Positions 17,263 through 27,348 of a stretch of DNA of 64,000 nt are shown piece after piece. A program made the translations under genes and the position numbers. Below the pieces are notes generated by a model. The model made no database searches. It was given only the letters and a program-made list of their open reading frames with translations, and was not told where the DNA came from. Positions within the stretch are counted from its first letter, which is position 1; each line of letters begins with the position of its first letter. Source of the DNA: Pseudomonadota bacterium (GTDB lineage: Bacteria > Pseudomonadota > Gammaproteobacteria > Steroidobacterales > Steroidobacteraceae); contig JANXWS010000049.1 of assembly GCA_025351005.1 (NCBI GenBank), positions 29,860 through 93,859 on the forward strand, read 5' to 3'.

Positions 17263-18159
17263 CTAGCGGCATTCCGGCGCGTCCCGGGCGCCGCGCTCGG
17301 CCGCGAGCCGCGCGCCAAGGGGCGAGCGACGCAGGCCTTCGACCGCAAAACCCGACCAGCCCGCCGGCAGATCCCGGAGCGCCGCCTGCGCCGCGGGCCG
17401 GTCCGCGAAGGCCGCAAAGACGCTCCCGCCCGATCCCGTCAGCCTTGCGGTCGCGCGCGCGCCGAGCCAGTCAAGCGCCGCGCGCACCGCCGGGTAACGT
17501 GCCCGCACCACGGACTCGAGGTCGTTGCGGCCCGGCAGCCGGGCGGACGTCACTGCCGGCGATGGTAAGCCGCGCATTGTGATCGTCGAGGAATTTCTTG
17601 TCAATTCAGGCGCCTGGAAGACCTCGGCGGTCGATACCGACGTTCCGGGGTAGACGATCGCGTAGGCGAGCGGCGGCAGTTCAACCGGCTCGAGCCGCTC
17701 GCCGATGCCGCGGCCGATCGCATTCTCGCCGCGCACGAACACCGGCACGTCGGCGCCAAGCTCGCGACCGAGTTCGGCCAGTTGCCCGACGGCGAGGCCC
17801 AGGCCCCACAGCGCGTTCAGCGCGACCAGCGTCGTCGCTGCGTCAGAGCTGCCACCGCCGAGACCGGCGCCGAGCGGGATGCGCTTGCGGATCTCGAGGT
17901 CGGCGCCGAGCGCGGGAGTGCCGGCGCGCTCGCGCAGCAGCCGCGCGGCGCGCACGGCGAGGTCCAGGCTGGCGTCGACGCCCGGGTTGGCACCCTGCCG
18001 GGCGATCGTGCCGTCGCCACGGACTCCGATCCGCAGCTCATCTGCCAGGTCAACGATCTGGAACAGCGTCTCAAGCTCGTGGTAGCCGTCGGGGCGGCGG
18101 CCCGTGACGTGCAGGAACAGGTTCAGCTTGGCCGGTGCCGGCCACGCGGCGTCGCTCAT
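17263..18159 (-). CDS. ispE: 4-diphosphocytidyl-2-C-methyl-D-erythritol kinase
   Basis: IspE phosphorylates CDP-methylerythritol in the non-mevalonate isoprenoid pathway. The 298-residue GHMP kinase begins with PAPAKLNLFLHVTGRRPDGYH (substrate region, including the conserved Lys and Asn). It carries the ATP-binding loop PLGAGLGGGSSDAA near residue 100 and a C-terminal TGSGGSVFAAF motif. The ATG overlaps the lolB stop by 4 bp (18156-18159). The lolB-ispE-tRNA-Gln-prs order is the classical gammaproteobacterial cluster. Confidence 0.95.
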   Translation of the reverse strand: MSDAAWPAPAKLNLFLHVTGRRPDGYHELETLFQIVDLADELRIGVRGDGTIARQGANPGVDASLDLAVRAARLLRERAGTPALGADLEIRKRIPLGAGLGGGSSDAATTLVALNALWGLGLAVGQLAELGRELGADVPVFVRGENAIGRGIGERLEPVELPPLAYAIVYPGTSVSTAEVFQAPELTRNSSTITMRGLPSPAVTSARLPGRNDLESVVRARYPAVRAALDWLGARATARLTGSGGSVFAAFADRPAAQAALRDLPAGWSGFAVEGLRRSPLGARLAAERGARDAPECR

Positions 18160-18743
18160 CGCCCGCCTACCTGCCAGTGGTCGACCACGAGGCGGATGCG
18201 GGTCGAGGACCGGCTCAGCTCCAGGCGGGCCGGCAGCGGGCCGGGAGCCCCCGTAACCACCACGTACTCGGTGACCGCGATGCGCCAGCCACCCTGCTCG
18301 AAGTCCGCACCCGTGGCGGTGCTCGGCAGGTCCGGGGCCGGCACGCCGAGCACCCAGTATCTCAGCGGCGCGAGCGGCAGCGGAAAGCCGAGCCGGGCGA
18401 CCAGTGCCGGCTCCGCGGCCGCGAACGGGGCCGCCAGGTCGAGCGGCGGGTCGCGGCCGGATTCGATGTGGATCAGCGCCGGCTCGACGCTGATCTGGAC
18501 GGCGCCGGCGCCGAACGGTCCGCGTACCGCGAGTTCGCCGCGGCCGGCGAGCTGTCGCCAGTCGAAACTCACGTGCAGCCCCTCGCTGCCGGTGCGCACC
18601 GCGACCCGGCCGGTCGCGTGCCAGGCGTCGAGCGCCGCGAGCGCCGCGCGGGTGGCAGGATCGGCGGGCGGGATCGGGCGGGTCGGCGCGCTGGCGCAGC
18701 CGGCGAGTGCAAGCAGCAGGGCGAGGGCCGCCCCGCGGGTCAT
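18156..18743 (-). CDS. lolB: Outer-membrane lipoprotein receptor LolB
   Basis: LolB accepts lipoproteins from periplasmic LolA and inserts them into the outer membrane. The 195-residue product has a lipoprotein signal ending LALAGC (Cys16). The fold-typical segment GRVAVRTGSEGLHVSFDWRQ matches the usual G+avr..g.s.sf.W. The tail VVDHWQVGGR is also family-like. The chosen ATG overlaps the stop of the upstream TPR lipoprotein by 4 bp. Position next to ispE supports the identification, because the sequence alone is only moderately conserved. Confidence 0.88.
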   Translation of the reverse strand: MTRGAALALLLALAGCASAPTRPIPPADPATRAALAALDAWHATGRVAVRTGSEGLHVSFDWRQLAGRGELAVRGPFGAGAVQISVEPALIHIESGRDPPLDLAAPFAAAEPALVARLGFPLPLAPLRYWVLGVPAPDLPSTATGADFEQGGWRIAVTEYVVVTGAPGPLPARLELSRSSTRIRLVVDHWQVGGR

Positions 18744-20401
18744 GAACCGGGGCCGAGGTGGCTCTCGATCGCTTTCGTCAGGTGGCGCTCGCCGGGGTTG
18801 CGCAGCAGCGACTCGCGCCAGCTGTGCTCCGCGGCAGCGTGATCGCCGAGTGCCCACTGGGCTTCGCCGAGGTGTGCGGCGATTTCCGGGTCCGGGTCCA
18901 GCACGAACGCCCGCTGCAGCCAGCCGAGGCCGTCGGCGGTCCGCCCGCGCCGGTGCAGCACCCAGCCGAGGCTGTCCATGATGGCGGCGCTGTCGGGCCG
19001 CTCGGCGAGCGCTGCGCGGATGCGCCGCTCGGCCTCCGCGAAGCTGCGGTTGTGATCGGCGAGCGTGAAGCCGAGCGCATTCTGGGCGTTCGGGTCCTCG
19101 GGCCGCAGGGTCGCGACCGCACGCAGCTCCTCGAGCGCGCCCTCGATCTGGCCGCCGCGCTCGAGCACGGTCGCGCGCGCGTAGCGAAGTTCCTCGCGAT
19201 CCGGGTACGTCGTGATGGCCCGCCCGAGCAGTGCCAGCGCCTCGCCCGGTCGGCCGAGCTCCGCCAGTATCTGCGCGCGCCCGGCCGTGGCCGCGACCCG
19301 CTGGTCGGGTGCGACAGCGACGAAGTCATCGAGCAGGCGGGCGGCCATCGTCGCGTCGCCGCGTTCGAGCTCGAGCCGGTAGGCGCGCAGCTGCGCGGGG
19401 ACCGCGCGCGGCCCGGCCGTGACGCGGCCGTAGAGCCTGATCGCCCGCTCGGCGTCGCCACGCCGATCCGCCACGAGCGCCAGACCGTAAAGGGCGCGCT
19501 CCGCGTCGTGGCCGCTCGACAGCACCTCGCCATAGCGGTTGGCGGCCTCGTCGAAGCGCCGCGCGTCGAGGTCGTAGCCAGCCAGGCCCTCGAGGGCCTC
19601 GGCCCGCACGGTGCGACTGCTGGCGAGGTCAGCGAAATAGGCGTGCGCGTCGATGCTCCGGTCGCAGGCGGACAGCAGCCACGCGTGCACGAGCCGGTCA
19701 CCGTCGCTCGCTTCGGCGGCAATCGCGCCGCTCTCCTTCAGGCCCTCGTCGCAGCGGCCGGCGGCGACCAGCGCGCGGGCAGCGGTCCAGCGCGCATCGC
19801 GGCGCCCGGGCTCGCGCGCGAGCACACGACGCGCCGCGGCCAGCGCCGTCGGCGAGTCGCCGGCGGCGAGGGCGAGCTGCGCGCTCGCGAGCTGCGCCTC
19901 CGGCAGGTCCGGGTAGCGCGCCGCGAGACGCGCCACGACGCGCGCGACGCCGGTGTCGTTGCGCAGCTGCGAGAGCGACTCCGCCAGGCCCGCGAAGGCC
20001 TCGGCGGGTGTTGCATAGGCCGTCGTGAGCAGCAGCGCGAGCTCGCGCTCGGCGTCGGCGCGACGGTCGAGCTCGAGCAGCGCCACCGCGAGGAAACGGC
20101 GCGCGACCTCGCTGTTCGGCGAGCGCGCGAGCCACTCGCGGGCGAGCTGCTCGAGCGCTTGGATCTGGCCATTCTCGAAGGCGAGGCGCGCGCCGCGCGC
20201 GGCGATGTTCTCGTCGTGGCTGGTCGCGGCGGCAACGCCGTAGCGGCGCACCGCCTGGACGTACTCGCCGCGCTCGGCGGCGACCTCGGCCATCAGCAGC
20301 TGCTCGCCGGCCGGCATGCGGCCGAGTCCGGTGCAGGCCGAGAGCAATGTCGCCAGGCCCAGCCAGCGCGGCAGGACACGCAACGGAAGTCCGTGCATCA
20401 T
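18740..20401 (-). CDS. TPR-repeat lipoprotein upstream of lolB
   Basis: The 553-residue product has a short signal with lipobox LLSAC (Cys23) and then tandem tetratricopeptide repeats over almost its whole length, ending in the well-formed pair NAQNALGFTLADHNRSFAEA and DSLGWVLHRRGRTADGLGWL. It corresponds in position to the TPR protein found before lolB in Pseudomonas. The role is unproven; assembly or scaffolding at the outer membrane is likely. Two successive ATGs (20396-20398 and 20399-20401) are possible starts. TATAGT lies only about 7 bp before them on this strand, so the mRNA could be leaderless. Confidence 0.8.
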   Translation of the reverse strand: MMHGLPLRVLPRWLGLATLLSACTGLGRMPAGEQLLMAEVAAERGEYVQAVRRYGVAAATSHDENIAARGARLAFENGQIQALEQLAREWLARSPNSEVARRFLAVALLELDRRADAERELALLLTTAYATPAEAFAGLAESLSQLRNDTGVARVVARLAARYPDLPEAQLASAQLALAAGDSPTALAAARRVLAREPGRRDARWTAARALVAAGRCDEGLKESGAIAAEASDGDRLVHAWLLSACDRSIDAHAYFADLASSRTVRAEALEGLAGYDLDARRFDEAANRYGEVLSSGHDAERALYGLALVADRRGDAERAIRLYGRVTAGPRAVPAQLRAYRLELERGDATMAARLLDDFVAVAPDQRVAATAGRAQILAELGRPGEALALLGRAITTYPDREELRYARATVLERGGQIEGALEELRAVATLRPEDPNAQNALGFTLADHNRSFAEAERRIRAALAERPDSAAIMDSLGWVLHRRGRTADGLGWLQRAFVLDPDPEIAAHLGEAQWALGDHAAAEHSWRESLLRNPGERHLTKAIESHLGPGS

Positions 20402-20455
20402 GCGGGCACTATATATCCCACGCGACCGGCGCGCCCGCGACGCCGGTCCGGCCGC

Positions 20456-20484
20456 TTGCCCTGCCCGCCCGCGTACCCGACAAT
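20456..20484 (+). promoter_or_regulatory. Possible hemA promoter
   Basis: TTGCCC (20456-20461) and GACAAT (20479-20484) are separated by exactly 17 bp and end 30 bp before the hemA start codon. This fits a weak sigma70 promoter in the divergent hemA/TPR-lipoprotein gap. No operator was recognised. Confidence 0.4.
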
Positions 20485-20514
20485 CCCGCGCCACCCGACC
20501 CGTCCAGGCCCCGC

Positions 20515-21765
20515 ATGCCCCTCGTTGTCGTCGGGATCAACCATCGCACGGCGCCCCTCGAGGTGCGTGAGAAGGTGGTCTTCGACCCTGCCCAGCTTCC
20601 GGACGCCCTCCGGGCGCTCGCCAGTGGCGGTGCGCGCGAGAACGTGATCGTCTCGACCTGCAACCGCACGGAGCTCTACTGCGTGGTCGACACCGCGGGC
20701 GAGCTTGGCGCCTGGCTCGAGCGCTACCACGGCGTCGGCCGGAGCCTCGCCGGCAGTCTCTACGAGCACCGGGATGCGGACGCGGTGGCGCATGCGTTCG
20801 CGGTCGCCTCGGGCCTCGACTCGATGGTCCTCGGCGAGGCCCAGATTCTCGGCCAGCTGAAGGACGCCTACCGCGCGGCGCAGCAGACCGGCACGTCCGG
20901 GCCGCTCCTGAACCGGCTGTTCCAGGCGAGCTTCTCGGTGGCCAAGCGGGTGCGCACCGAGACCCGCATCGGCGCCAACGCGGTGTCGGTCGCCTATGCC
21001 GCCGTCAGCCTGGCGCGGCAGATCTTCGCCGGGTTCTCGCAGCACACGGCGCTGCTGGTCGGCGCAGGCGAGACGGTCGCGCTCGCCGCGCGCCACCTGC
21101 ACTCGCAGGGACTGAAGCGGATGATCATCGCCAACCGCAGCCTCGACCGCGCGCAGTCGCTCGCGGCCGAGTTCAACGCGTCGGCGATCGGGCTCGACGC
21201 ACTGCCGAACCACCTGGCCGAGGCCGACATCGTCTTCAGCTCGACGGCGAGTCCGGAACCGGTGATCACGGTCGCCGACGTCGATGCGGCGCTCATCGCG
21301 CGCCGCCACCGGCCGATGTTCATGGTCGACATCGCCGTGCCGCGTGACATCGAGGCGGGCGTCGCCGACTTCGAGGACGTCTACCTCTACACCATCGACG
21401 ACCTGCAGGGCGTCGTCACCGAGAACCTGAAGGCCCGCGAGCACGGCGCCAGCGAAGCCCGCATCCTGATCGACGAGGAGGTCGCGCGCTTCATGTCAGG
21501 GCTGCGGGGCCAGCACGCCGTGCCGACGATCCGCGAGCTGCGCACCGGCGCCGAGAGCATGCGCGCGCAGACGCTCGAGCAGGCACGGCGCCTGCTCGCC
21601 GCCGGCCGCCCGACCGCGGAGGTGCTCGAGTACCTCGCCGACACGCTGACCCACCGGCTGATGCACTCCCCGACGCATGCGTTGCGCGAGGCCGGCGAGG
21701 CCGGCGACGAGGCGGTCGTGGCCGCGGCGCGGCGGCTGTTCCAGCTCGACGAAGACGCCGAATGA
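20515..21765 (+). CDS. hemA: Glutamyl-tRNA reductase
   Basis: HemA reduces Glu-tRNA to glutamate-1-semialdehyde, the first committed step of the C5 heme pathway. The 416-residue protein starts [20 protein letters not shown] and has the catalytic cysteine in [10 protein letters not shown]. The motif [14 protein letters not shown] and an NADPH-binding domain ([16 protein letters not shown]) follow, with a C-terminal helical dimerisation region. I chose the ATG that begins the conserved N-terminus rather than a longer frame reaching back into the promoter. Its TGA overlaps the prfA start by 4 bp. Confidence 0.96.
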   Translation: MPLVVVGINHRTAPLEVREKVVFDPAQLPDALRALASGGARENVIVSTCNRTELYCVVDTAGELGAWLERYHGVGRSLAGSLYEHRDADAVAHAFAVASGLDSMVLGEAQILGQLKDAYRAAQQTGTSGPLLNRLFQASFSVAKRVRTETRIGANAVSVAYAAVSLARQIFAGFSQHTALLVGAGETVALAARHLHSQGLKRMIIANRSLDRAQSLAAEFNASAIGLDALPNHLAEADIVFSSTASPEPVITVADVDAALIARRHRPMFMVDIAVPRDIEAGVADFEDVYLYTIDDLQGVVTENLKAREHGASEARILIDEEVARFMSGLRGQHAVPTIRELRTGAESMRAQTLEQARRLLAAGRPTAEVLEYLADTLTHRLMHSPTHALREAGEAGDEAVVAAARRLFQLDEDAE

Positions 21766-22841
21766 GGGACTCCATCCGGCGTCGCCTCGCGCGGCTCGCC
21801 GAGCGCTACGAGGAGGTCGGGCGCCTGCTCGCCGACCCGGCGCTACCGGGCCGCAGCGACCGCTTCCGCGAACTGTCGATCGAGTACGCGCGGCTGCAGC
21901 CGGTGGCCGTGCGCTTCGGCGCCTTCGTCGCGCTCGAGCGCGACGCGCGTGCCGCGAGCGAGCTGGCCCTCGACGCCGACCCGCAGATGCGCATGCTCGG
22001 CGCCGACGAGCAGCGCTCGGTCGCGACCCGGCTGGCCGCGGCCGATGCCGAACTGCAGCGGCTGCTGATCCCGAGGGACCCGCACGACGACGGCAACATC
22101 TTCCTCGAGATCCGCGCCGGTGCCGGCGGCGATGAGGCGGCGATCTTCGCCGGCGACCTGCTCAGGATGTACACGCGTTACGCCGACGCTCAGGGCTGGA
22201 AGGTCGAGCTGCTGTCGGAGAGCCGCGGCGAACACGGCGGCTACCGCGAGATCATCTGCCGGATCGTCGGTCAGGGAGCGTACTCGCGCCTCAAGTTTGA
22301 GTCCGGCACGCACCGCGTGCAGCGCGTGCCCGCGACCGAGGCGCAGGGCCGCGTCCACACGTCGACCTGCACGGTCGCGATCCTGCCGGAGCTCGCGGCG
22401 GTCGAGGACGTGCCGATCGCCGATGCCGACCTGCGCATCGACACTTACCGGTCATCCGGCGCCGGCGGTCAGCACGTCAACAAGACCGACTCCGCGGTGC
22501 GCATCACGCACCTGCCGAGCGGCATCGTGGTCGAGTGCCAGGACGAGCGCTCGCAGCACAAGAACCGGGCGCGCGCGCTCGCGCTGCTCAAGGCCCGTCT
22601 GCTGCAGGCGGAACGCGACCAGCAGGCGTCGGCGCAGGCGGCGACCCGCAAGCTGCAGGTCGGCACCGGCGACCGCTCGGAACGTATCCGCACCTACAAC
22701 TTTCCGCAGGGCCGGCTCACCGACCACCGGGTCGAGCTCACCCTCTACAGGCTCGAGGACGTCATCAACGGCGACCTCGACGAGGTGCTGGGGCCGCTCG
22801 CGCGCGAGTACGAGGCCGAGCAGCTCGCCGCGCTCGAATGA
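21762..22841 (+). CDS. prfA: Peptide chain release factor 1
   Basis: RF1 ends translation at UAA and UAG. The 359-residue protein carries the GGQ peptidyl-hydrolysis motif at residues 235-237 ([17 protein letters not shown]). Its stop-codon recognition region near [11 protein letters not shown] would place the family PxT motif in domain 2. Notably, RF1 does not read UGA, so it does not compete with selenocysteine insertion. The start overlaps hemA and the stop overlaps prmC by 4 bp, giving the usual hemA-prfA-prmC coupling. Confidence 0.96.
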   Translation: MRDSIRRRLARLAERYEEVGRLLADPALPGRSDRFRELSIEYARLQPVAVRFGAFVALERDARAASELALDADPQMRMLGADEQRSVATRLAAADAELQRLLIPRDPHDDGNIFLEIRAGAGGDEAAIFAGDLLRMYTRYADAQGWKVELLSESRGEHGGYREIICRIVGQGAYSRLKFESGTHRVQRVPATEAQGRVHTSTCTVAILPELAAVEDVPIADADLRIDTYRSSGAGGQHVNKTDSAVRITHLPSGIVVECQDERSQHKNRARALALLKARLLQAERDQQASAQAATRKLQVGTGDRSERIRTYNFPQGRLTDHRVELTLYRLEDVINGDLDEVLGPLAREYEAEQLAALE

Positions 22842-23665
22842 TCGCCGCCCTGCTGGAGCGCGCCGCCCGGCGCCTCGCCGGCGTCTCGGCCACGCCGCGC
22901 CTCGACGTCGAGCTGCTGCTCGCCCACGCGCTCGGCGTCGAACGCGCGCGCCTGCTGGCACTCGACGCGCTCGCGCCGGACGCGGGCGCGGCCTTCGAGC
23001 GCCTGCTGGCGCGGCGCGCGACCGGCGAGCCGGTCGCCTACCTGCTCGGCCGTCGCGAGTTCTGGACGCTGACGCTCGAGGTCGGGCCCGGAGTGCTGGT
23101 GCCGCGTCCCGAGACCGAGCTGCTCGTCGAGCTCGCGCTCGCCGCGATCGCCGGGCGACCGCAGCCGTCGATACTCGATCTGGGCGCCGGCAGCGGAGCG
23201 ATCGGCTTCGCGATTGCGGCCTCGGTCGCGTCTGCCGCGGTCGACCTGGTCGAGGCGAGCCCGGCCGCGCTCGCGTTCGCCGAGCGCAACCGGCGGCGGC
23301 TCGGCCTCGCGAATGCGCGGCTGCTCGCCGGCAACTGGTTCGAGCCGGTCGCGGGACGGCGCTACGACGTGATCGTCTCGAACCCGCCCTATCTCGCGGC
23401 CGGCGATCCGCACCTCGAGGCGCCGGAGCTCGGCCACGAACCGCGCGCGGCGCTGGTCGCCGGTGACAGCGGACTCGAGGCACTGGCCGCGATCGCGACG
23501 GCCTGCGGCCCCTACCTCGCGCCGGGCGGCGCGCTGATCCTCGAGCACGGCGCGCTGCAGGCCGCGGCCGTCCGGGACCTGCTGCACACGGCCGGGCTCG
23601 TGCAGGTGCAGAGCCACGCGGACCTCGCCGGACTCGAACGGGCGACGCAGGGGCGCCGGCGCTAG
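22838..23665 (+). CDS. prmC: Release factor glutamine N5-methyltransferase
   Basis: PrmC methylates the glutamine of the GGQ motif in RF1 and RF2, which raises termination efficiency. The 275-residue protein has an N-terminal helical domain, then [13 protein letters not shown]. The SAM motif [15 protein letters not shown] and the catalytic NPPY ([15 protein letters not shown]) follow. The ATG overlaps the prfA stop (22838-22841), placing enzyme and substrate genes in one coupled unit. Confidence 0.95.
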   Translation: MIAALLERAARRLAGVSATPRLDVELLLAHALGVERARLLALDALAPDAGAAFERLLARRATGEPVAYLLGRREFWTLTLEVGPGVLVPRPETELLVELALAAIAGRPQPSILDLGAGSGAIGFAIAASVASAAVDLVEASPAALAFAERNRRRLGLANARLLAGNWFEPVAGRRYDVIVSNPPYLAAGDPHLEAPELGHEPRAALVAGDSGLEALAAIATACGPYLAPGGALILEHGALQAAAVRDLLHTAGLVQVQSHADLAGLERATQGRRR

Positions 23666-23668
23666 AAT
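23663..23668 (+). promoter_or_regulatory. Possible -10 box for the cyclophilin gene
   Basis: TAGAAT overlaps the prmC stop codon and lies 40 bp before the cyclophilin start. It matches five of six bases of the -10 consensus. The -35 position is poor, so the call is tentative. Confidence 0.3.
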
Positions 23669-23707
23669 GTCGCTGCGGCGGCCCGCTTTCCCGCCGGGAG
23701 GACCTTC

Positions 23708-24196
23708 GTGCTCAAGTTTCAGACCTCGCTCGGCAGCTTCATGGTCGAGCTGCACACCCAGGACGCCCCGATCAGCTGCAAGAACTTCCTCGACTACGTC
23801 GCCGCCGGGCACTTCGACGGCACGGTCTTCCACCGCGTGATCCCGAAGTTCGTGATCCAGGGTGGTGGCATCACGGCCGACCTGCAGCCGAAGAAGACCC
23901 GCGCGCCGATCCGCAACGAGGCATCCAACGGCCTCAAGAACCGGCGCGGCAGCCTGTCGATGGCGCGCACGAACGATTCCGACAGTGCCACCTCGCAGTT
24001 CTTCGTCAACCTGAAAGACAACGCCTTCCTCGACGCCGGCCGTGGCAACGCGGGCTACGCCGTGTTCGCGCACGTGATGCAGGGCATGGACGTGGTCGAC
24101 AAGATCGCGGCGGTCGCCACCGGCTCGCGCGGCCACCACGAGGACGTGCCGGTCGAGCCGGTGGTGATCGAGTCGGTGACAGCGGTCGCGAGCTGA
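23708..24196 (+). CDS. ppiB: Peptidyl-prolyl cis-trans isomerase, cyclophilin type (PpiB-like)
   Basis: This catalyses proline isomerisation during protein folding. The 162-residue product is a single cyclophilin domain with no signal peptide, so it acts in the cytoplasm (PpiB type). The active-site block [18 protein letters not shown] contains the catalytic Arg, and [15 protein letters not shown] and [16 protein letters not shown] complete the fold. The start is a GTG (23708-23710) preceded by GGGAGGACC. It begins 42 bp after prmC and 13 bp before mtgA. Confidence 0.94.
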   Translation: MLKFQTSLGSFMVELHTQDAPISCKNFLDYVAAGHFDGTVFHRVIPKFVIQGGGITADLQPKKTRAPIRNEASNGLKNRRGSLSMARTNDSDSATSQFFVNLKDNAFLDAGRGNAGYAVFAHVMQGMDVVDKIAAVATGSRGHHEDVPVEPVVIESVTAVAS

Positions 24197-24209
24197 CGTC
24201 GCCCCGCCG

Positions 24210-24929
24210 ATGGCGAACGGCCGCGGGTTCCTGCGCCGGGTCCGCAACGCTCTACTGTGGCTGGTCGGCGGCTTCCTCGCGCTCACCGCGGTCGCAGTGC
24301 TGGTGCTGCGCTGGCTGCCACCGCCGACCAGCGCCTTCATCGTCCATGATTACGCGAGCGCGTGGCTCTCCCGCGACTTCCGCTGGCACGCCGACTACCG
24401 TTGGACGCCCTACGAGCGGATTTCGCGCCACGCCCGGCTGGCCGTGATCGCGTCGGAGGACCAGAAGTTTCCGTTCCATCCAGGCTTCGACTTCGAGGCG
24501 ATCGACGCGGCGATCCAGGAGCGCGAGCGCGGCCGGCGGCTGCGCGGCGCGAGCACGATCTCGCAGCAGGTGGCCAAGAACCTGTTCCTGTGGCGCGGCC
24601 AGAGCTTCATCCGCAAGGGCCTGGAGGCCTACCTGACGCTGCTGATCGAGGTCAGCTGGCCGAAGCGGCGGATCCTCGAGGTGTACCTGAACCTCGCCGA
24701 GTTCGGCCCCGGCACCTACGGCGTCGGCGCCGCGGCACCGCGCTTCTTTCACACCGACCCGGCACACCTGTCGCAGTCGCAGAGCGCGCTGCTCGCAGCC
24801 GTGCTGCCGAGCCCGAAGCACCTGCGGGTCGAGCGGCCGAGCCCGTACCTGCAGCGGCGCCAGGCCTGGATCATCGAGCAGATGGACGCGCTCGGCGGCG
24901 CGGGCTACATGCGCCAGCTCGACCGCTAG
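24210..24929 (+). CDS. mtgA: Monofunctional biosynthetic peptidoglycan transglycosylase
   Basis: MtgA polymerises glycan strands from lipid II at the inner membrane. The 239-residue protein has one N-terminal transmembrane helix (about residues 13-34) and a GT51 domain. Signature blocks are ASEDQKFPFHPGFD (catalytic Glu83), RGASTISQQVAKNLFLW, KRRILEVYLNLAEFGPGTYG and AALLAAVLPSP-like ALLAAVLPSPKHL. No transpeptidase domain follows, which separates it from bifunctional PBPs. The gene lies 13 bp after the cyclophilin gene. Confidence 0.95.
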   Translation: MANGRGFLRRVRNALLWLVGGFLALTAVAVLVLRWLPPPTSAFIVHDYASAWLSRDFRWHADYRWTPYERISRHARLAVIASEDQKFPFHPGFDFEAIDAAIQERERGRRLRGASTISQQVAKNLFLWRGQSFIRKGLEAYLTLLIEVSWPKRRILEVYLNLAEFGPGTYGVGAAAPRFFHTDPAHLSQSQSALLAAVLPSPKHLRVERPSPYLQRRQAWIIEQMDALGGAGYMRQLDR

Positions 24930-24950
24930 CCGCTCGGCCCGCCCGCCCGG

Positions 24951-25865
24951 CTACTGCAGCGCGCGCGGGCCGTCCACCGGGTCGCCGGCCGCGAACAGTC
25001 TCGCCACGTCGACCGCGTCGTACTGCCAGGCCCGGTTGCAGAACTCGCAGCGCACCTCGACCGCACCGCGCTCGCGCAGGATGTCGTGCACCTCGCCGGT
25101 GCCGAGCGCGCGCAGGATGCCGCTGACCCGTTTGCGCGAGCAGTTGCACCGGAAGAACACCGGCTGCGGCTCGAAGACGCGCACGTCCTCCTCGTGGAAC
25201 AGGCGCCGCAGCAGCTCGCCGCCCGGCAGCGCCGCGAGCTCCGGTTCCGACAGCGTGCCCGCGAGGTGCAGGATCCGGCTCCAGTCCTCGTCGCCGCTGG
25301 CCGCCGAATGCTCGAGCTCCTCGGACGAGGCGCTCGCGCCGCTCGGCAGGCGCTGCAGCAGCAGCCCGGCCGCGCCGTCCGCGCCCGCGGTCAGCCACAG
25401 CCGCGTCGGCAGCTGCTCGGAGCGCGCGAAGTAGCCCTCGAAGCAGTCCGCAATGCGCAGCCCACTGAGCGGCACGACCCCCTGGTAGCGCGAACGCTGG
25501 TCGTCGTGCTCCACCGTCACCGTCAGCCGGCCGCCGCCCGACAGCGCCGTGAGGCTCGGCCGCGCCAGCGGCAGCTCGCCGTGCCAGCGGGCGACCCCGC
25601 GCAGCGCCCGGCGATGGGTCGCCTGCACGACCAGCAGGTGCATGGGGCCCGGCCCCTGCACCTGCAGCGTCAGCAGCCCCTCGAACTTCAGCGTCGCGGC
25701 CAGCAGCATGGTCGCCGCCGCCGCCTCGCCGAGGGTATCGCGAATCGTGTCGGGGTAGGCGTGGTGCTCGGTCAGCGCCCGCCACGAGGCATCGAGGTGC
25801 ACGACGTAGCCGCGCACCGGCAAGCCCTCGAACACGAAGCGCCGCAGAGTGTCGCTGTCGCGCAA
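24951..25865 (-). CDS. hslO: Redox-regulated holdase Hsp33
   Basis: Hsp33 is a zinc-bound cytoplasmic chaperone switched on by oxidative unfolding. The 304-residue product has the N-terminal substrate domain (FEGLPVRGYVVHLDASW) and the C-terminal redox switch with CNCSRKR (CxC) and CEFCNRAW (CxxC) as the four zinc ligands. The start appears to be a TTG (25863-25865), since the frame opens directly after the gatB stop 6 bp upstream and no better codon precedes the conserved region. Being last in gatCAB-hslO, it may be translated by re-initiation. Confidence 0.92.
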   Translation of the reverse strand: MRDSDTLRRFVFEGLPVRGYVVHLDASWRALTEHHAYPDTIRDTLGEAAAATMLLAATLKFEGLLTLQVQGPGPMHLLVVQATHRRALRGVARWHGELPLARPSLTALSGGGRLTVTVEHDDQRSRYQGVVPLSGLRIADCFEGYFARSEQLPTRLWLTAGADGAAGLLLQRLPSGASASSEELEHSAASGDEDWSRILHLAGTLSEPELAALPGGELLRRLFHEEDVRVFEPQPVFFRCNCSRKRVSGILRALGTGEVHDILRERGAVEVRCEFCNRAWQYDAVDVARLFAAGDPVDGPRALQ

Positions 25866-25871
25866 CGGATC

Positions 25872-27338
25872 TCAGGGCGCCGCGAGCTTCTTCAGCAGCA
25901 GCTCGTTCAGCTGTGCCGGGTTTGCCTTGCCGTGGGTGGCCTTCATCGCCTGGCCGACGAAGAAGCCGAACAGCTTGTCCTTGCCCGCGCGGTACTCGGC
26001 CAGCTGCTTCGGATTGGCCGCCATCACGGCCTCGATCGCCGCCTCGATCGCGGCGCCGTCCGTGATCTGCCGCAGGCCCTTGGCGTCGATGACCGCGTCG
26101 GCCGGCCGCTGCTCGGCCCACATCAGCTCGAAGACTTCCTTGGCAATCTTCCCGGAAATCGTATCGTCCTGGATCCGGCGCAGGAGCCCGGCGAGCCCCG
26201 TGGCGCCGACCCGCGCGGCGGCGACGTCGAGCCCGTCACGGTTGAGGGCTGCGGAAAGGTCGCCCATCACCCAGTTCGCCGCCAGCTTCGCGGCCGCCGT
26301 ACCGGCGCCGACCGCGGCAACGACGGCCTCGTAGTAGTCGGCAAGTTCGCGGCTCGCGGTGAGCACGCCCGCGTCGTAGGGCGAGAGCCCGTAGGCCGCG
26401 GCGAAGCGCCCGGCCTTCTCGTCGGGCAGCTCCGGCAGCGTGGCGCGCACCGCCTCGATCAGGTCGGGCTCGATCGCCAGCGGCAGCAGGTCCGGGTCCG
26501 GGAAGTAGCGGTAATCGTTGGCCTCCTCCTTGGAGCGCATCGGCCGCGTCTCGTCCCTGGCAGAGTCGTAGAGCCGGGTCTCCTGGACGATTTTGCCGCC
26601 GCCCTCGAGGACGTCGATCTGGCGCGCGACCTCGAAGTGGATCGCCTTCTCGACGTAGCGGAACGAGTTGACGTTCTTGATCTCGCAGCGGGTGCCGAGC
26701 TCGGTCGCGCCCTGGCGCCGCACAGAGACGTTGGCGTCGCACCGGAACGAGCCTTCCTGCATGTTGCCGTCGCAGATCTCGAGGTAGCGGACCAGCGTGT
26801 GCACCTTTTTCAGGTAGGCGACCGCCTCGCGCGCCGAGCGCAGGTCCGGCTCCGAGACTATCTCGAGCAAGGGCGTGCCGGCGCGGTTCAGGTCGATGCC
26901 GCTCGCGTCCGGCAGCCCCTCGTGCAGCGACTTGCCGGCGTCCTCCTCGAGGTGCGCGCGCGTGATGCCGATGACCTTGCGGCTGCCGTCCTCGGCCACG
27001 ATCTCGAGCGAGCCGCCCTCGACCACCGGGCGCTCGTACTGGCTGATCTGGTAGCCCTTCGGCAGGTCCGGATAGAAATAGTTCTTGCGCGCAAAGATCG
27101 ACCGCGGCGCGATCCTCGCACCGGTCGCAAGTCCGAACTTGACTGCCATGCGCACCGCCGCCTGATTCAGCACCGGCAGCGTCCCCGGGTAACCCAGGTC
27201 GACCAGCCCGGCCTGCGAGTTCGGTGCGGCGCCATAGGCGGTGGCCGAGCCGGAGAAGATCTTCGAGGCGGTCGCGAGCTGGGCGTGGATCTCGAGCCCG
27301 ATCACGACCTCCCAGCCTTCCCTGACGGACGGGCTCAC
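25872..27338 (-). CDS. gatB: Asp/Glu-tRNA amidotransferase subunit B
   Basis: GatB binds misacylated Asp-tRNA-Asn or Glu-tRNA-Gln and activates it for amidation. The 488-residue product begins with the conserved [20 protein letters not shown]. It also contains [17 protein letters not shown] and [18 protein letters not shown], and a C-terminal YqeY-like helical domain. It follows gatA after a 10-bp gap. No asparaginyl- or glutaminyl-tRNA synthetase is in the window, so which tRNA it serves is not decidable here. Confidence 0.96.
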   Translation of the reverse strand: MSPSVREGWEVVIGLEIHAQLATASKIFSGSATAYGAAPNSQAGLVDLGYPGTLPVLNQAAVRMAVKFGLATGARIAPRSIFARKNYFYPDLPKGYQISQYERPVVEGGSLEIVAEDGSRKVIGITRAHLEEDAGKSLHEGLPDASGIDLNRAGTPLLEIVSEPDLRSAREAVAYLKKVHTLVRYLEICDGNMQEGSFRCDANVSVRRQGATELGTRCEIKNVNSFRYVEKAIHFEVARQIDVLEGGGKIVQETRLYDSARDETRPMRSKEEANDYRYFPDPDLLPLAIEPDLIEAVRATLPELPDEKAGRFAAAYGLSPYDAGVLTASRELADYYEAVVAAVGAGTAAAKLAANWVMGDLSAALNRDGLDVAAARVGATGLAGLLRRIQDDTISGKIAKEVFELMWAEQRPADAVIDAKGLRQITDGAAIEAAIEAVMAANPKQLAEYRAGKDKLFGFFVGQAMKATHGKANPAQLNELLLKKLAAP

Positions 27339-27348
27339 GGCGGCGACC

